Assembly: GCF_016862395.1 (NCBI RefSeq)
Contig: NZ_BOMW01000053.1
Coordinates: 34,568 to 98,567 of the forward strand
Direction: 5' to 3'
DNA length: 64,000 nt
DNA from: Actinoplanes siamensis
GTDB lineage: Bacteria; Actinomycetota; Actinomycetes; Mycobacteriales; Micromonosporaceae
The number at the start of each line of letters is the position of its first letter. Positions within the stretch are counted from its first letter, which is position 1. Below are positions 1 through 8,527 of the stretch, piece after piece. The notes under the pieces were generated by a model. It searched no databases. It was not told the origin of the DNA and saw only the letters and a program-made list of their open reading frames with translations. A program made the position numbers and the translations under genes.

Positions 1-2846
1 CCCGGGTGCTGGTGATGACCGCGGAGGCCGGGATCGGCAAGTCCCGTTTCGCCGGCGAGGTGAAACGGCTGGCCGCCGGCTACGAGGTCGGGAGCGGGCC
101 GTACGCCGGGCACGGCGCCCGGGTGCTGCGGGTGCGCTGCCGCGCGTTCGGCGAGCGCCGCCGCTACGCGCCCCTGGCCGACCTGGTCCGCAAGTCCGCA
201 GGCCTGCCCAAGGACGTGGTCAGCACGGTCGGGCGCACGGTCGTCGAGGAGCGGCTGCGCAAGGTCGCCCAGCGGCTCGGGGTGACCCTGGACACCGACC
301 GGCTGCTGGTCCTGCTGGGTTACGGCGAGGCCCCGGTCAGCCCGGCGGGCCCGGGCGCGCCCGCCGACTGGCCGCCGAGCGCCAAGCGGGTGGACGCCGA
401 GGCCATCTCGATCGCGGTCGCCGACCTGCTGAACGCGATGGCCGCGACCACCCCGCTGATGGTGATCGTGGACGACCTGCACGACGCCACCGCCACCACG
501 ATCGACGCGCTGGGCAGCACGCTGTCCCGGCTGGAGGGCCCGGTCGTGGTGCTGCTGCTCGGCCGGCCGGAACTGGTCCGCACCGCGGGCGCGCTCACCG
601 GGATCGCCGACGCCGAGGTGCACACCCTGCCGCCGTTGCGTGGCGCCGACGCGTCGCGGCTGCTCACGTCGTACCTCAACGGTGGGAAGCTGCCCCAGCC
701 GGACATCGACCGGATGCTCGCCACCGCCCAGGGCAACCCGTTCTATTTGGCCGAGATGGTCACCCTGCTGATGGAGCGCGGCGCGCTGACCCCGGCGGTG
801 GGCGCGAACGCCGCAGGCAAGTGGCAGCTCGCGGCCGGCTCGCTGGGCAGCCAGCTGCTCTCCCGCGACCTCGCGGCGGTGCTCGCGGCCCGCATCGACG
901 CGCTGGCCGCCGAGCCGCGGGCGGTGCTGCGGGACGCGTCGGTGGCCGGGACGACGGTGCCGGCCGGGGTGCTCGAGGCCCTGCAGGAGCGGCGCGCGCC
1001 CGGCGATCATCTCGAGCTGGCCCTCGACGAGCTGTTGCAACGGCGCATGCTGCACCGCACCCGGGGCGGTTTCCAGTTCACCACGCCGCTGATGCGCGAG
1101 GCGGCGTACGCCGGCATCGGCAAGGCAGACCTCGCCGAGCGGCACGCCTATCTGGCTACCTGGGCCGCACCGGAGACGGTCGGCCGGCACGCGGACGGGG
1201 CGACCCGGCTGAACCTGACCGACAACGAGCGGGACGCCTTCGTGGCCACCCACGCCGAGGCCGCGATCGACCTGGCCGACGCGGTCCGGCTGCGGCCGGA
1301 CGCCGCGGCCCGGGAGGTGGCCGGCCTGGCCGTCGCCGCGCTCGGCCGGATGGCCCGGCGCGCGCTGGCCAACATCGAGCCGGCCGCCGCCGTGGAGTAC
1401 GCCGAGCGTGCCACCGTGCTGGCCGGCCGTGAGCTGCCGGTTCCCGACCAGCTGGTGCTGGCCCGGGCCCTGCTGCGGCTGGGCAAGGCCGAGGAGGCGC
1501 TGGCCAACGGCGAGAAGATCACCAAGAGCGCCGCCGACGATCCGGTCTGCCGGGCCGAGGCGCTGATCGTGGTGGGCCGCGCGCACGAGGCGCTCGGCGA
1601 CAACGGTCGCGCGGTGGCCGCCTGGCAGGAGGCGCTGGAGGTGGCGACCGAGGCGCAGCTGCTGCCGGAGCGGGCCAACGCGATGCGCCGGCTCGGCATG
1701 GCCGACTTCCTGAACGGGCGGCTGAGCCAGGCGAGCAGCCGGTTCGCCGCGGCCTACCAGGTCACGCTGGCCGCCGGTGACCGGCACGGGCAGGCCTGGG
1801 CGCTGCAGAACCTGGCCTGGGTGACCACCACCCGCGGGGACTTCTCCGGCACCGACGCGGTGCTGGGCCGGGCCGCGCGGCTGTTCGCCGAGCTCGGCGA
1901 CCCGGTCGGCCGGTCCTGGCTTCGCGGCACCACGGCGTTCGCCCGGCTGCTGGCCGGTCGGCTGCAGGAGGCGCGCCGGCTGGCCCGGATCTTCCTGCCC
2001 TTCGGCGACCGGGTCGGCGAGGGCTGGGCGGTCGGCACGCTGCGCGTGGTCGAGGCGTACGCGGCCGCCGAGCTGGGCGATCTGGGCGCGGCCGACAGCC
2101 AGGCCCGCCGGGCCTACCGGGAGTTCCAGGAGGTCAACGACGACTGGGGCTGCGGGCTGGCGATGGTGGTGCGGGGCGCGATCGCCCGAGGGCTGGGCGA
2201 GTTCGACCACGCGGCGGACCTGCTCGGCGACGCGCTCTGGTTCGCCGACCGGACCGGGCACCCGCTGCTGCTCGGGATGGCCGGCACGCTGCACGGGTTC
2301 GTCGCGCTGCAACTGGGCGACCTGGCCACCGCCGAGGCGGACGCGCGCCGCGTGATGACAGCGGTGGAGCCGCACAACGCTCTGGCGCCGGCCCAGGTCG
2401 GTCCGCGGGTGCTGCTCGCCGAGGCACGGATCCGGGCCGGCGACGCGGCGACCGGGATCGGGCTGCTGGCGCCCATCGCGAGCGACACGTCGTCGCAGTC
2501 GCTGCTGTTCTCGCGGCGGCACGCGCTCGCGTCGTACTCCTCGGCGCTGCTCGCCGAGGGCCGGATCAGCGAGGCGCTGACCTGGATCGATCGGGCCCGT
2601 GAGGTGCGCGCCGAGGACGTGCGCAGCGGGGTGGTGGCGGCCATGGTCCGGGCCCGGGTGCTGGCCGCGGCGGACCGGTGCGTGGAGGCGCGCGCGGCGG
2701 CCGAGGAAGCGGTCCGGCTGGCGTACTCGACCGAGCAGGCGAGCGAGCGGATCGCCGCCGAGGAACTGCGCGACACCCTCGCGGTGGCCGGGGTGGAACC
2801 CGCTCCCGCGGAAACTGTCGCCTACGCGTCGGACATGCCTGGATGA
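1..2846 (+). CDS. Large AAA ATPase with TPR-like repeats (5' end outside window)
   Basis: The reading frame is already open at the window edge (codons start at base 3), so the N-terminus is missing. The first visible residues carry a Walker A loop (AEAGIGKS) and a Walker B-like LMVIVDDLHDA lies near visible residue 155. After the nucleotide-binding part, from about visible residue 300 to the end, comes a long Ala/Leu/Glu-rich helical array typical of tetratricopeptide repeats. This is the layout of AAA_16/STAND ATPases, either the LuxR-type regulators or the cyclase-linked ATPases of actinobacteria. I see no helix-turn-helix at the C-terminus, so a LuxR/MalT regulator is less likely. A catalytic or cyclase domain could lie in the missing N-terminal part. 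It ends 31 bases before a Ser/Thr kinase gene on the same strand, suggesting a shared signalling role, though the kinase seems to have its own promoter. Function beyond ATPase signalling is not determined. Confidence 0.8.
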   Translation, partial: RVLVMTAEAGIGKSRFAGEVKRLAAGYEVGSGPYAGHGARVLRVRCRAFGERRRYAPLADLVRKSAGLPKDVVSTVGRTVVEERLRKVAQRLGVTLDTDRLLVLLGYGEAPVSPAGPGAPADWPPSAKRVDAEAISIAVADLLNAMAATTPLMVIVDDLHDATATTIDALGSTLSRLEGPVVVLLLGRPELVRTAGALTGIADAEVHTLPPLRGADASRLLTSYLNGGKLPQPDIDRMLATAQGNPFYLAEMVTLLMERGALTPAVGANAAGKWQLAAGSLGSQLLSRDLAAVLAARIDALAAEPRAVLRDASVAGTTVPAGVLEALQERRAPGDHLELALDELLQRRMLHRTRGGFQFTTPLMREAAYAGIGKADLAERHAYLATWAAPETVGRHADGATRLNLTDNERDAFVATHAEAAIDLADAVRLRPDAAAREVAGLAVAALGRMARRALANIEPAAAVEYAERATVLAGRELPVPDQLVLARALLRLGKAEEALANGEKITKSAADDPVCRAEALIVVGRAHEALGDNGRAVAAWQEALEVATEAQLLPERANAMRRLGMADFLNGRLSQASSRFAAAYQVTLAAGDRHGQAWALQNLAWVTTTRGDFSGTDAVLGRAARLFAELGDPVGRSWLRGTTAFARLLAGRLQEARRLARIFLPFGDRVGEGWAVGTLRVVEAYAAAELGDLGAADSQARRAYREFQEVNDDWGCGLAMVVRGAIARGLGEFDHAADLLGDALWFADRTGHPLLLGMAGTLHGFVALQLGDLATAEADARRVMTAVEPHNALAPAQVGPRVLLAEARIRAGDAATGIGLLAPIASDTSSQSLLFSRRHALASYSSALLAEGRISEALTWIDRAREVRAEDVRSGVVAAMVRARVLAAADRCVEARAAAEEAVRLAYSTEQASERIAAEELRDTLAVAGVEPAPAETVAYASDMPG

Positions 2847-2864
2847 TCGTCCCGTCGGCTGGCG

Positions 2865-2877
2865 TATTTTCTAAGCC
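2865..2877 (+). promoter_or_regulatory. Leaderless promoter -10 of kinase gene
   Basis: TATTTT at 2865-2870 is followed by 7 bases and then the GTG start at 2878. This spacing puts the transcription start at or next to the start codon, as in actinobacterial leaderless mRNAs. No Shine-Dalgarno sequence is present. Confidence 0.55.
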
Positions 2878-3852
2878 GTGACGGAGACACCGCCTGGCGC
2901 CCTGCCCGTGCCCTATGTCCCGGGCATGTCCGGCTTGTCGGTCATGGCCCGAGGTGGTTATGCCACCGTTTACCGGGCGACCCAGGATTCCGTCGGGCGT
3001 GAAGTCGCCATCAAGATGGAAAACCGCACTCTGGACAACGCGCGGGACCAGGCGCGGTTCCTGCGCGAGGCGCGGGCCGCCGGGCGGATGTCGTCGCACC
3101 CGCACGTGGTGGACCTGTTCGACGTGGGGGTCACCGTCGATCAGCACCCGTACTTGATCATGGAGCTCTGCGACGGGTCGTACCTGGACCGGATGCGGGT
3201 CAAGCCGCTCAGCCCGGCCGAGGCGCGGGACGTCGGCGTGAAGATCGCCGACGCGCTGGTGCACACCCACGCCAACGGCGTGCTGCACCGCGACGTGAAG
3301 CCGGCCAACATCCTGTACTCGCAGTTCAACGCGGCGGTCCTGGCCGATTTCGGACTGGCCGTGCTGGGCGAGATGCGTGACTCGTCGGTGACCCTGGAGG
3401 TGCTGACCCCGGCCTACGCGCCGCCCGAGATGTTCCGCCACGAGCAGCCGTCCGGCGCGGCCGACGTGTACTCGCTCTGCGCCACGCTCTACGCGGTGAT
3501 GAGCGGGCGCCCGCCGCGTTGGGAGTCCGATCGCAGTCCGAGTCTGATCACCCTGATGGACCTGTTCCTGCGGCCCATCCCGGAGCTGCCCGGCGTGCCC
3601 CGCGCCCTCACCGACATCCTGCGGCGCGGCATGCACAACGATCCGCGCGGCCGGCCGTCGGCGCAGGAGCTGCTCCAGGAGCTGAATAGCCTGCAGCTGG
3701 ACCCGGGCGGGCCGCCGCCGGCGGTCTACCGCTCGACGGCGAACTACCTGCCGCCGCCGCGTCCCCGGCCGCCGTCGACGCCGACTCTCGACGAGACGCC
3801 GACGGTCAACACCGACCGCAAGGGTTTCTTCGCCAAGTGGTTCAGCCGGTGA
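2878..3852 (+). CDS. Cytoplasmic serine/threonine protein kinase
   Basis: A 324-residue Hanks-type kinase. Visible motifs are a glycine-rich loop (ARGGYATVYRA, residues about 24-34), the ATP-binding lysine in VAIK, the catalytic loop HRDVKPANIL (about 140) and DFG (about 157). The activation segment ends in APPE. The glycine loop is slightly degenerate: the first and third glycines of the usual GxGxxG are Ala, but the catalytic Asp and Lys are kept, so activity is expected. After residue 270 comes a Pro-rich linker and a basic/aromatic tail (GFFAKWFSR) that might touch the membrane. There is no transmembrane helix or PASTA domain, so unlike PknB it senses something inside the cell. The GTG start is set by the -10 hexamer just upstream. 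The preceding ATPase gene may be its regulator or substrate (inference). Confidence 0.9.
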   Translation: MTETPPGALPVPYVPGMSGLSVMARGGYATVYRATQDSVGREVAIKMENRTLDNARDQARFLREARAAGRMSSHPHVVDLFDVGVTVDQHPYLIMELCDGSYLDRMRVKPLSPAEARDVGVKIADALVHTHANGVLHRDVKPANILYSQFNAAVLADFGLAVLGEMRDSSVTLEVLTPAYAPPEMFRHEQPSGAADVYSLCATLYAVMSGRPPRWESDRSPSLITLMDLFLRPIPELPGVPRALTDILRRGMHNDPRGRPSAQELLQELNSLQLDPGGPPPAVYRSTANYLPPPRPRPPSTPTLDETPTVNTDRKGFFAKWFSR

Positions 3853-3874
3853 GTCGGTCCGTCCCCCTCTCAAC

Positions 3875-3920
3875 TGCTCCTCAGGGGTGTGTCAAGCGGA
3901 GCGAGACAGCCTGAGGAGCA
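3875..3920. terminator. Bidirectional inverted repeat between convergent genes
   Basis: TGCTCCTCAGG at 3875-3885 pairs with CCTGAGGAGCA at 3910-3920, an 11-bp stem with a 24-base loop. It sits between the converging kinase and carboxylase genes, where a terminator is expected. No U-tract is present. Confidence 0.45.
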
Positions 3921-4016
3921 ACCGGCGCCGGAGGCGCGTCAGGGCCGGGAGCACCGGCCCCGCCGCGCCGCCGACTGCCCGGGACCGTGCTCACGACGTA
4001 CCGGACAATCGCCTCT

Positions 4017-6020
4017 TCATTCCGGGTCCAGCACCGCGAGCAACTCGCCGGTGTCGACCTCGGCTCCGGGATGGACCGGAAGCGACGCGACGACCCCGGC
4101 CGACGGCGCGTGCACCGGGTGTTCCAGCTTCATCGCCTCCAGCGTGAGCAGCAGCTCCCCGGCCCGGACCCGCTGGCCCGGCACCACCAGGACCCGCCGG
4201 ACGGCGCCCGGCAGCGGAGCGATCAGCGAACTCTCCGCGGCCTCCGGAGCCGGCAGCGGGAAGCGGGAGATCTCCCGCAGCGTGACCGAGCCCTCCGGAC
4301 TGTCCACGTACGAGACGTCGCCGACCCGGTGCACCAGCACCGCCAGCCGGATGCCCTGGACGTCGAGCACCACCCGGTCGCGGCTCGCCGAGACCACCAT
4401 GATCGGTGGGTGTTCGTCCACCGGGGCCTGCCCGAGGCCGGCCAGGTCCAGCTCCTCCGGGTCGACCGAGCGGACCCACCAGCCGGCGAGCTCGCCGTGC
4501 CGGTTCATCCGGTAGCCCACCTCGACCGGGCCGGTCGGGCCGTCGTAGACCGCTGTCTGCGAGCCGGAGGGCACGTTGCGCCAGCCGGACGGCAGCGTGC
4601 TCAGCACCGGCGCGCTCGCCCGGCGGTCGGCGGCCCCGGCCAGCGCGGACGCCAGGCAGGAGAGCCGGACCGCGTCCACCGAGGAGAGCAGGGGCGCGAA
4701 CACCTCGGGATGCCGGTCCAGGAAACCGGTGTCGATGTCGCCGGCCCGGAACGAGTGGTGCCGCAGCGTGCGGACCAGCAGGTCGCGGTTGGTGACCACG
4801 CCGTGCAGCTGCGCCCGGGCCAGCGCGGACGCCAGCATCCGGGCGGCCTCCTGCCGGGACGGCGCCCAGGCGACCAGCTTGGCCAGCATCGGGTCGTGGT
4901 GCGGGCCGGTCACCGAGCCGTCCGCGACGCCGGAGTCGAGGCGCAGGCCGGGCTGGGGCAGCGGGCGGAACGAGCCCGCCACGTCGGGCACCGCGAACCG
5001 GTGCAGGGTGCCGGCGCTGGGCAGCCAGGCGTACGCCGGATCCTCCGCGCAGATACGCACCTCGATGGCGTGCCCGCGGATCGGCGGCGGGCCCGGCATC
5101 GGCAGGCTGCCCCCCTCGGCCACCAGCAGTTGCAGCCGGACCAGGTCGTACCCGGAGGTGCACTCGGTGACCGCGTGGTCGGTCTGCAGCGTCGGCGTGA
5201 GCTCCAGGAACCAGAAGTCGCCGTCGGAGTCGAGCAGGAACTCGACAGCGCCGGCGCCGACGAAGCCGAGCGCCCGGACCGCGACGATGGCCGCCCGGCA
5301 CAGGTCCTCGCGCAGGGCCACGTCGACGGCCGGCGACGGGGTCTCCTCGACGATCTTCTGGTAGCGCCGCTGCACCGAGCACTCACGCTCGCCGAACGGC
5401 ACCACCGCGCCCATCGCGTCGGCCAGGATCGGCACCTCGATGTGCCGGACGTTCGGCACGTACGGCTCGCAGAAGACGTCGCCGTCCACCTCGCGCCGGG
5501 CCGACGCCACCGCCTCGGCCAGCGTCGCGGCGTCCCGGACCACCCGCATGCCGGTGCCGCCGACGCCGGCGTCCGGTTTGATCAGCACCGGGAATCCGGG
5601 CACCGTGGCCGGGTCGGTGAAGGTCGGCAGCACCGGCACCTTCGCCTCGGCCACCAGCTTCTTCGTCTCGGTCTTGCGGTGCAGGGTGCGCAGCGTCGCG
5701 GCGGGCGGCCCGACCCAGATCATCCCGGCGTCGGTGACCGCGGCGGCGAAGTCCGGGTCCTCGGCGAGCACCCCGTTGCCCGGGTGCACCGCGTTGGCGC
5801 CGGACCGCTTGGCGGCCGCGATCAGCGCGTGCTGCTCCAGATACGTCGTGGCCGGGGTGCTGCCCTCCAGGTGGACGGCGTAGTCCGCCTCGTTGACGTG
5901 CGGGGCGTCGGTGTCGACGTCCGAGTAGACGGCGACGGTCTCGATGCCGACCAGACGGCAGGTGGCGAACACCCGGCGGGCGATCTCACCACGGTCGGCC
6001 ACCAAGAGTCGTCGGATCAC
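4017..6020 (-). CDS. Acyl-CoA carboxylase alpha-type subunit (biotin carboxylase + biotin carrier), divergent active site
   Basis: A 667-residue fusion of biotin carboxylase, linker and biotin carrier domain, as in actinobacterial AccA/PccA. The family normally uses ATP and bicarbonate to carboxylate biotin. The N-terminal fold signature (RGEIARRV), the ERECSVQRR segment and the C-terminal biotinylation motif EAMKLEHP (Lys near residue 630) are present. Residues normally invariant are changed. The ATP-grasp glycine loop is GVGGTGM instead of GGGGKGM. The segment aligned to E. coli ENTRIQVEH reads ELTPTLQTDH (about 273-282), so the Asn, Arg and base Glu (N290, R292, E296 in E. coli) appear as Thr, Thr and Asp. 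The protein may be biotinylated but poorly active, or specialised. The GTG start at 6020 has a GAAAGG ribosome site. It lies 11 bases after the beta-type gene, so the two form an operon. Substrate unknown. Confidence 0.85.
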   Translation of the reverse strand: MIRRLLVADRGEIARRVFATCRLVGIETVAVYSDVDTDAPHVNEADYAVHLEGSTPATTYLEQHALIAAAKRSGANAVHPGNGVLAEDPDFAAAVTDAGMIWVGPPAATLRTLHRKTETKKLVAEAKVPVLPTFTDPATVPGFPVLIKPDAGVGGTGMRVVRDAATLAEAVASARREVDGDVFCEPYVPNVRHIEVPILADAMGAVVPFGERECSVQRRYQKIVEETPSPAVDVALREDLCRAAIVAVRALGFVGAGAVEFLLDSDGDFWFLELTPTLQTDHAVTECTSGYDLVRLQLLVAEGGSLPMPGPPPIRGHAIEVRICAEDPAYAWLPSAGTLHRFAVPDVAGSFRPLPQPGLRLDSGVADGSVTGPHHDPMLAKLVAWAPSRQEAARMLASALARAQLHGVVTNRDLLVRTLRHHSFRAGDIDTGFLDRHPEVFAPLLSSVDAVRLSCLASALAGAADRRASAPVLSTLPSGWRNVPSGSQTAVYDGPTGPVEVGYRMNRHGELAGWWVRSVDPEELDLAGLGQAPVDEHPPIMVVSASRDRVVLDVQGIRLAVLVHRVGDVSYVDSPEGSVTLREISRFPLPAPEAAESSLIAPLPGAVRRVLVVPGQRVRAGELLLTLEAMKLEHPVHAPSAGVVASLPVHPGAEVDTGELLAVLDPE

Positions 6021-6031
6021 GGGTCTACCTT

Positions 6032-7432
6032 TCAAGGTCGGAACACGCCGACGTGCTCGGCACCAGCCACGGCGGCGCTGTGCACTGCGGAGAGGCAGAG
6101 GCCGAGCACCGTACGGGTGTCGCGGGGGTCGATGACGCCGTCGTCGGCCGCGGCGGGCTCCGCCGGGGGACGCGGCCAGCTGAACTGGAAGCGGGGCTGG
6201 TCGGCGTGGGCCGGTGTGCCACCGGACTCCGGGCCGATGGTGAGGACCAGGTGCGGGACGGTGGACTTGGCCACCGCGTGGACCAGGGGGGCGTCGTGCC
6301 GTACGTCGTCGTCGCTCTTCGTCTCGTTCCGGGGTCGGGTCTCGGTGTGGTGTCTGGTCTCGCTGTGGTGCTTCAGGAAGATCACCGGGGTGGTTGTCGC
6401 GTTGGCCAGCTGCAGGAAGTGCACGGCCTTGCGGGACTCGGCCGGGGACAGCCAGATGCCCGGACTGGCCAGCACCCCGACCGGATAGCCGTGCAGCTCG
6501 CCCCAGCCGGCCACCAGCACGCTGCCCTGGCCCGGCTTGAACTCGTCGAAGTCGGAGTCGTCCAGGATCCGAGCCAGCACCTCGCGCGGGTCGAAGCGGG
6601 CCGGCTCCATGGCGGCCAGGGTGAGCAGCGCCTCGGTGTCGTAACGCGGCTCCCGCGGGCTGGTGGTGCGCGGCGGCGGGCCCTGTTTGCGCCAGTTGAG
6701 GCGGCGCACGCACTGGCGGGCCAGGCGCAGGCCGTCCCGTTCGTCCTCGGCCAGCTGGTCGGCGGGGCCGGGCGGCCCGGCCGGCACCACCGGGGTGGCG
6801 CGCACCTCGACGCCGGTGCGCTGCGGGTGGATGGTGAGCACTTTGGCATGACCGCGTACCACGATCGTGTAGTCCGAGAGCGCCGGCAGGTAGGCCGCGT
6901 CCCCGCTGGTGGCGCCGAAGACCACGCAGACGGTCGGCACCCGGTGCGAGGTGAGCCGGCTCAGCTCGCGGGCGATGCTCCCGGCCGGGGCGGCCTCACC
7001 GGCCGATTCGACCAGGTTGACCAGCGGCAACCGGTTCTCCGAGGCGATCCGGGCGGCCCGGCGGATCTTCTCGGCGGTGTACGGGTTGACCGCGCCCCCG
7101 TTCACTGTCGGGTCGTTGGCGATCACCACACACTCGACGCCCTCGACCGCGCCGATGCCGGTGACCACGCTGGCGCCGACCGGGAACTCGGAGCGCCAGG
7201 CGGCCACCGCGGACAGCTCCAGGAACGGGCTGTCCTGGTCGAGCAGCATCTCGATGCGCTCCCGGGGCAGCAGCTTGCCGCGCGCGTGATGCCGGGTCAC
7301 CCACTTCTCGCCGCCGCCGGCGCGGGCCTCGTCGAGGGCGCTCTCCAGGGCGGCCAGCCACTGCAGGGTGATACCGCGACCCTCCAGGTATGCGGGGTCG
7401 CGCGGGTCCAGCGAGGTGCCGAGCAGGGTCAC
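6032..7432 (-). CDS. Acyl-CoA carboxylase beta-type subunit (carboxyltransferase), degenerate
   Basis: A 466-residue carboxyltransferase homologue, shorter than the usual 510-540. The N-terminal half is recognisable (HHARGKLLPRERIEMLLD, then NPYTAEKIRRAARIASENRLP). The last part also matches the family (DDGVIDPRDTRTVLGL). The usual CTAGGAYVPAMSDE-type motif reads ATSGDAAYLPALSDY. The glycine-rich CoA-binding stretch in the second half is replaced by a charged segment at about residues 353-380 with repeated ETR and HH units. The downstream catalytic block (GAGNYSMCGRAY in methylcrotonyl-CoA carboxylases) is reduced to GGTPAHADQPRF. I infer weak or lost catalysis, or a changed substrate. It is the first gene of the operon with the alpha-type subunit. 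The start is GTG. Confidence 0.8.
   Translation of the reverse strand: MTLLGTSLDPRDPAYLEGRGITLQWLAALESALDEARAGGGEKWVTRHHARGKLLPRERIEMLLDQDSPFLELSAVAAWRSEFPVGASVVTGIGAVEGVECVVIANDPTVNGGAVNPYTAEKIRRAARIASENRLPLVNLVESAGEAAPAGSIARELSRLTSHRVPTVCVVFGATSGDAAYLPALSDYTIVVRGHAKVLTIHPQRTGVEVRATPVVPAGPPGPADQLAEDERDGLRLARQCVRRLNWRKQGPPPRTTSPREPRYDTEALLTLAAMEPARFDPREVLARILDDSDFDEFKPGQGSVLVAGWGELHGYPVGVLASPGIWLSPAESRKAVHFLQLANATTTPVIFLKHHSETRHHTETRPRNETKSDDDVRHDAPLVHAVAKSTVPHLVLTIGPESGGTPAHADQPRFQFSWPRPPAEPAAADDGVIDPRDTRTVLGLCLSAVHSAAVAGAEHVGVFRP
6338..6373. repeat. 18-bp tandem duplication inside the carboxyltransferase gene
   Basis: GGTCTCGGTGTGGTG at 6338-6352 is repeated as GGTCTCGCTGTGGTG at 6356-6370, an 18-base period. 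It encodes the repeated ETRHH residues in the part of the protein that replaces a conserved glycine-rich motif, consistent with slipped-strand expansion. Confidence 0.7.
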
Positions 7433-7597
7433 GACGACACCCCGTCACCCGCTACGCGCCTACCTGCGTCCAATGCCGCGCCCTTCCCTGTCACACCGGT
7501 GCCTCTCGGCCACCTCCGTAACGAGTGGCCGTGCGGGCGCGACACGGATCAGGGCTTCGGGGCCCGGTCACCGGGAAGAGTGGATCAAGCACGTTTG

Positions 7598-7623
7598 AGG
7601 GGCTGCCCTGCTGGACAGCCCCT
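7598..7623 (-). terminator. Hairpin downstream of crp
   Basis: AGGGGCTG and CAGCCCCT form a perfect 8-bp stem with a 10-base loop, 22 bases past the crp stop codon and before the carboxylase operon, both on the minus strand. Confidence 0.6.
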
Positions 7624-7644
7624 ATGACGTGATGCCGTGGAAGA

Positions 7645-8322
7645 TCAGACGCGAGCGCGCCGGGCGAGCCGCTCGGGATCGAGGATGATGACGCTCTTGC
7701 CGTCCAGCCGCAGCCATGCGCGGGAGGCGAAGTCGGCGAGCGCCTTGTTCACCGTCTCGCGGGACGCGCCGACCAGCTGAGCCAGCTCCTCCTGGGTGAG
7801 GTCGTGCGTGACGCGCAGCACACCACCGTCCCGGGTGCCGAAGCGGCCGGCCATCTGCAGCAGGTTCTTCGCGACCCGGCCGGGCACGTCCGTGAAGATC
7901 AGGTCGGCCAGCGCGTCGTTCGTCCGGCGCAGCCTGCGGGCCAGCACCCGGAGCAGCTGCTCGGCGATCTCCGGCCGGTTGTTCAGCCACGGGCGCAACG
8001 ACGACTTCTTCAGCCGGGCCAGCCGGGTGTCGGTCACCGCGGTCGCGGTCGCCGTCCGCGGGCCGGGGTCGAAGAGGGAGAGCTCGCCCAGCATGTCGGA
8101 CGGACCCATGATGGAGACGAGGTTCTGCCGTCCGTCCGCCGCGCGGCGGCCGAGCTTGATCTTCCCGGAGAGAACGATATACAGGCTGTCGCCGGCCTCG
8201 CCCTCGTTGAAGACCACGTCGCCCTTACGGACTTCGATCGTGTCCATCTCCTTGGCGAGCGCCTCGGCGGCTTCCGGGTCAACGCCCTGGAAGATTCCGC
8301 TGCGCGCCAGTACCTCATCCAT
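7645..8322 (-). CDS. crp: Crp/GlxR-type cAMP-responsive transcriptional regulator
   Basis: A 225-residue regulator closely resembling M. tuberculosis Crp (Rv3676) and Corynebacterium GlxR. The N-terminal cyclic-nucleotide domain (about 1-120) has the phosphate-binding cassette region GELSLFDPGPRTATATA. The C-terminal winged helix carries the recognition segment QLVGASRETVNKALADF (about 180-200). It acts in the cytoplasm as a dimer on TGTGA-type sites. The ATG start is preceded by GGAGG. A TAGACT hexamer upstream in the divergent spacer is a likely -10. The neighbours nth, thioredoxin-like gene, NUDIX gene and marP keep the mycobacterial order, which supports orthology. Confidence 0.95.
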   Translation of the reverse strand: MDEVLARSGIFQGVDPEAAEALAKEMDTIEVRKGDVVFNEGEAGDSLYIVLSGKIKLGRRAADGRQNLVSIMGPSDMLGELSLFDPGPRTATATAVTDTRLARLKKSSLRPWLNNRPEIAEQLLRVLARRLRRTNDALADLIFTDVPGRVAKNLLQMAGRFGTRDGGVLRVTHDLTQEELAQLVGASRETVNKALADFASRAWLRLDGKSVIILDPERLARRARV

Positions 8323-8527
8323 CGCCGCACCTCCGAAACGCGCAACGTCTGCGCTCGATCAGTCTAGGCGCACGCGGGCGGGAAACGGGCGGCCACCCCT
8401 TGATCCAGATACTGGACGGTAACCACATCTGCCGGGACCGGCGGTGACAATTCGACGGTACGGGCATATCGGGACGGCACTTTCGTCTGTCGCTCCCGCA
8501 TGCCAGCCGAAGGTATCGTCCCGGTCG

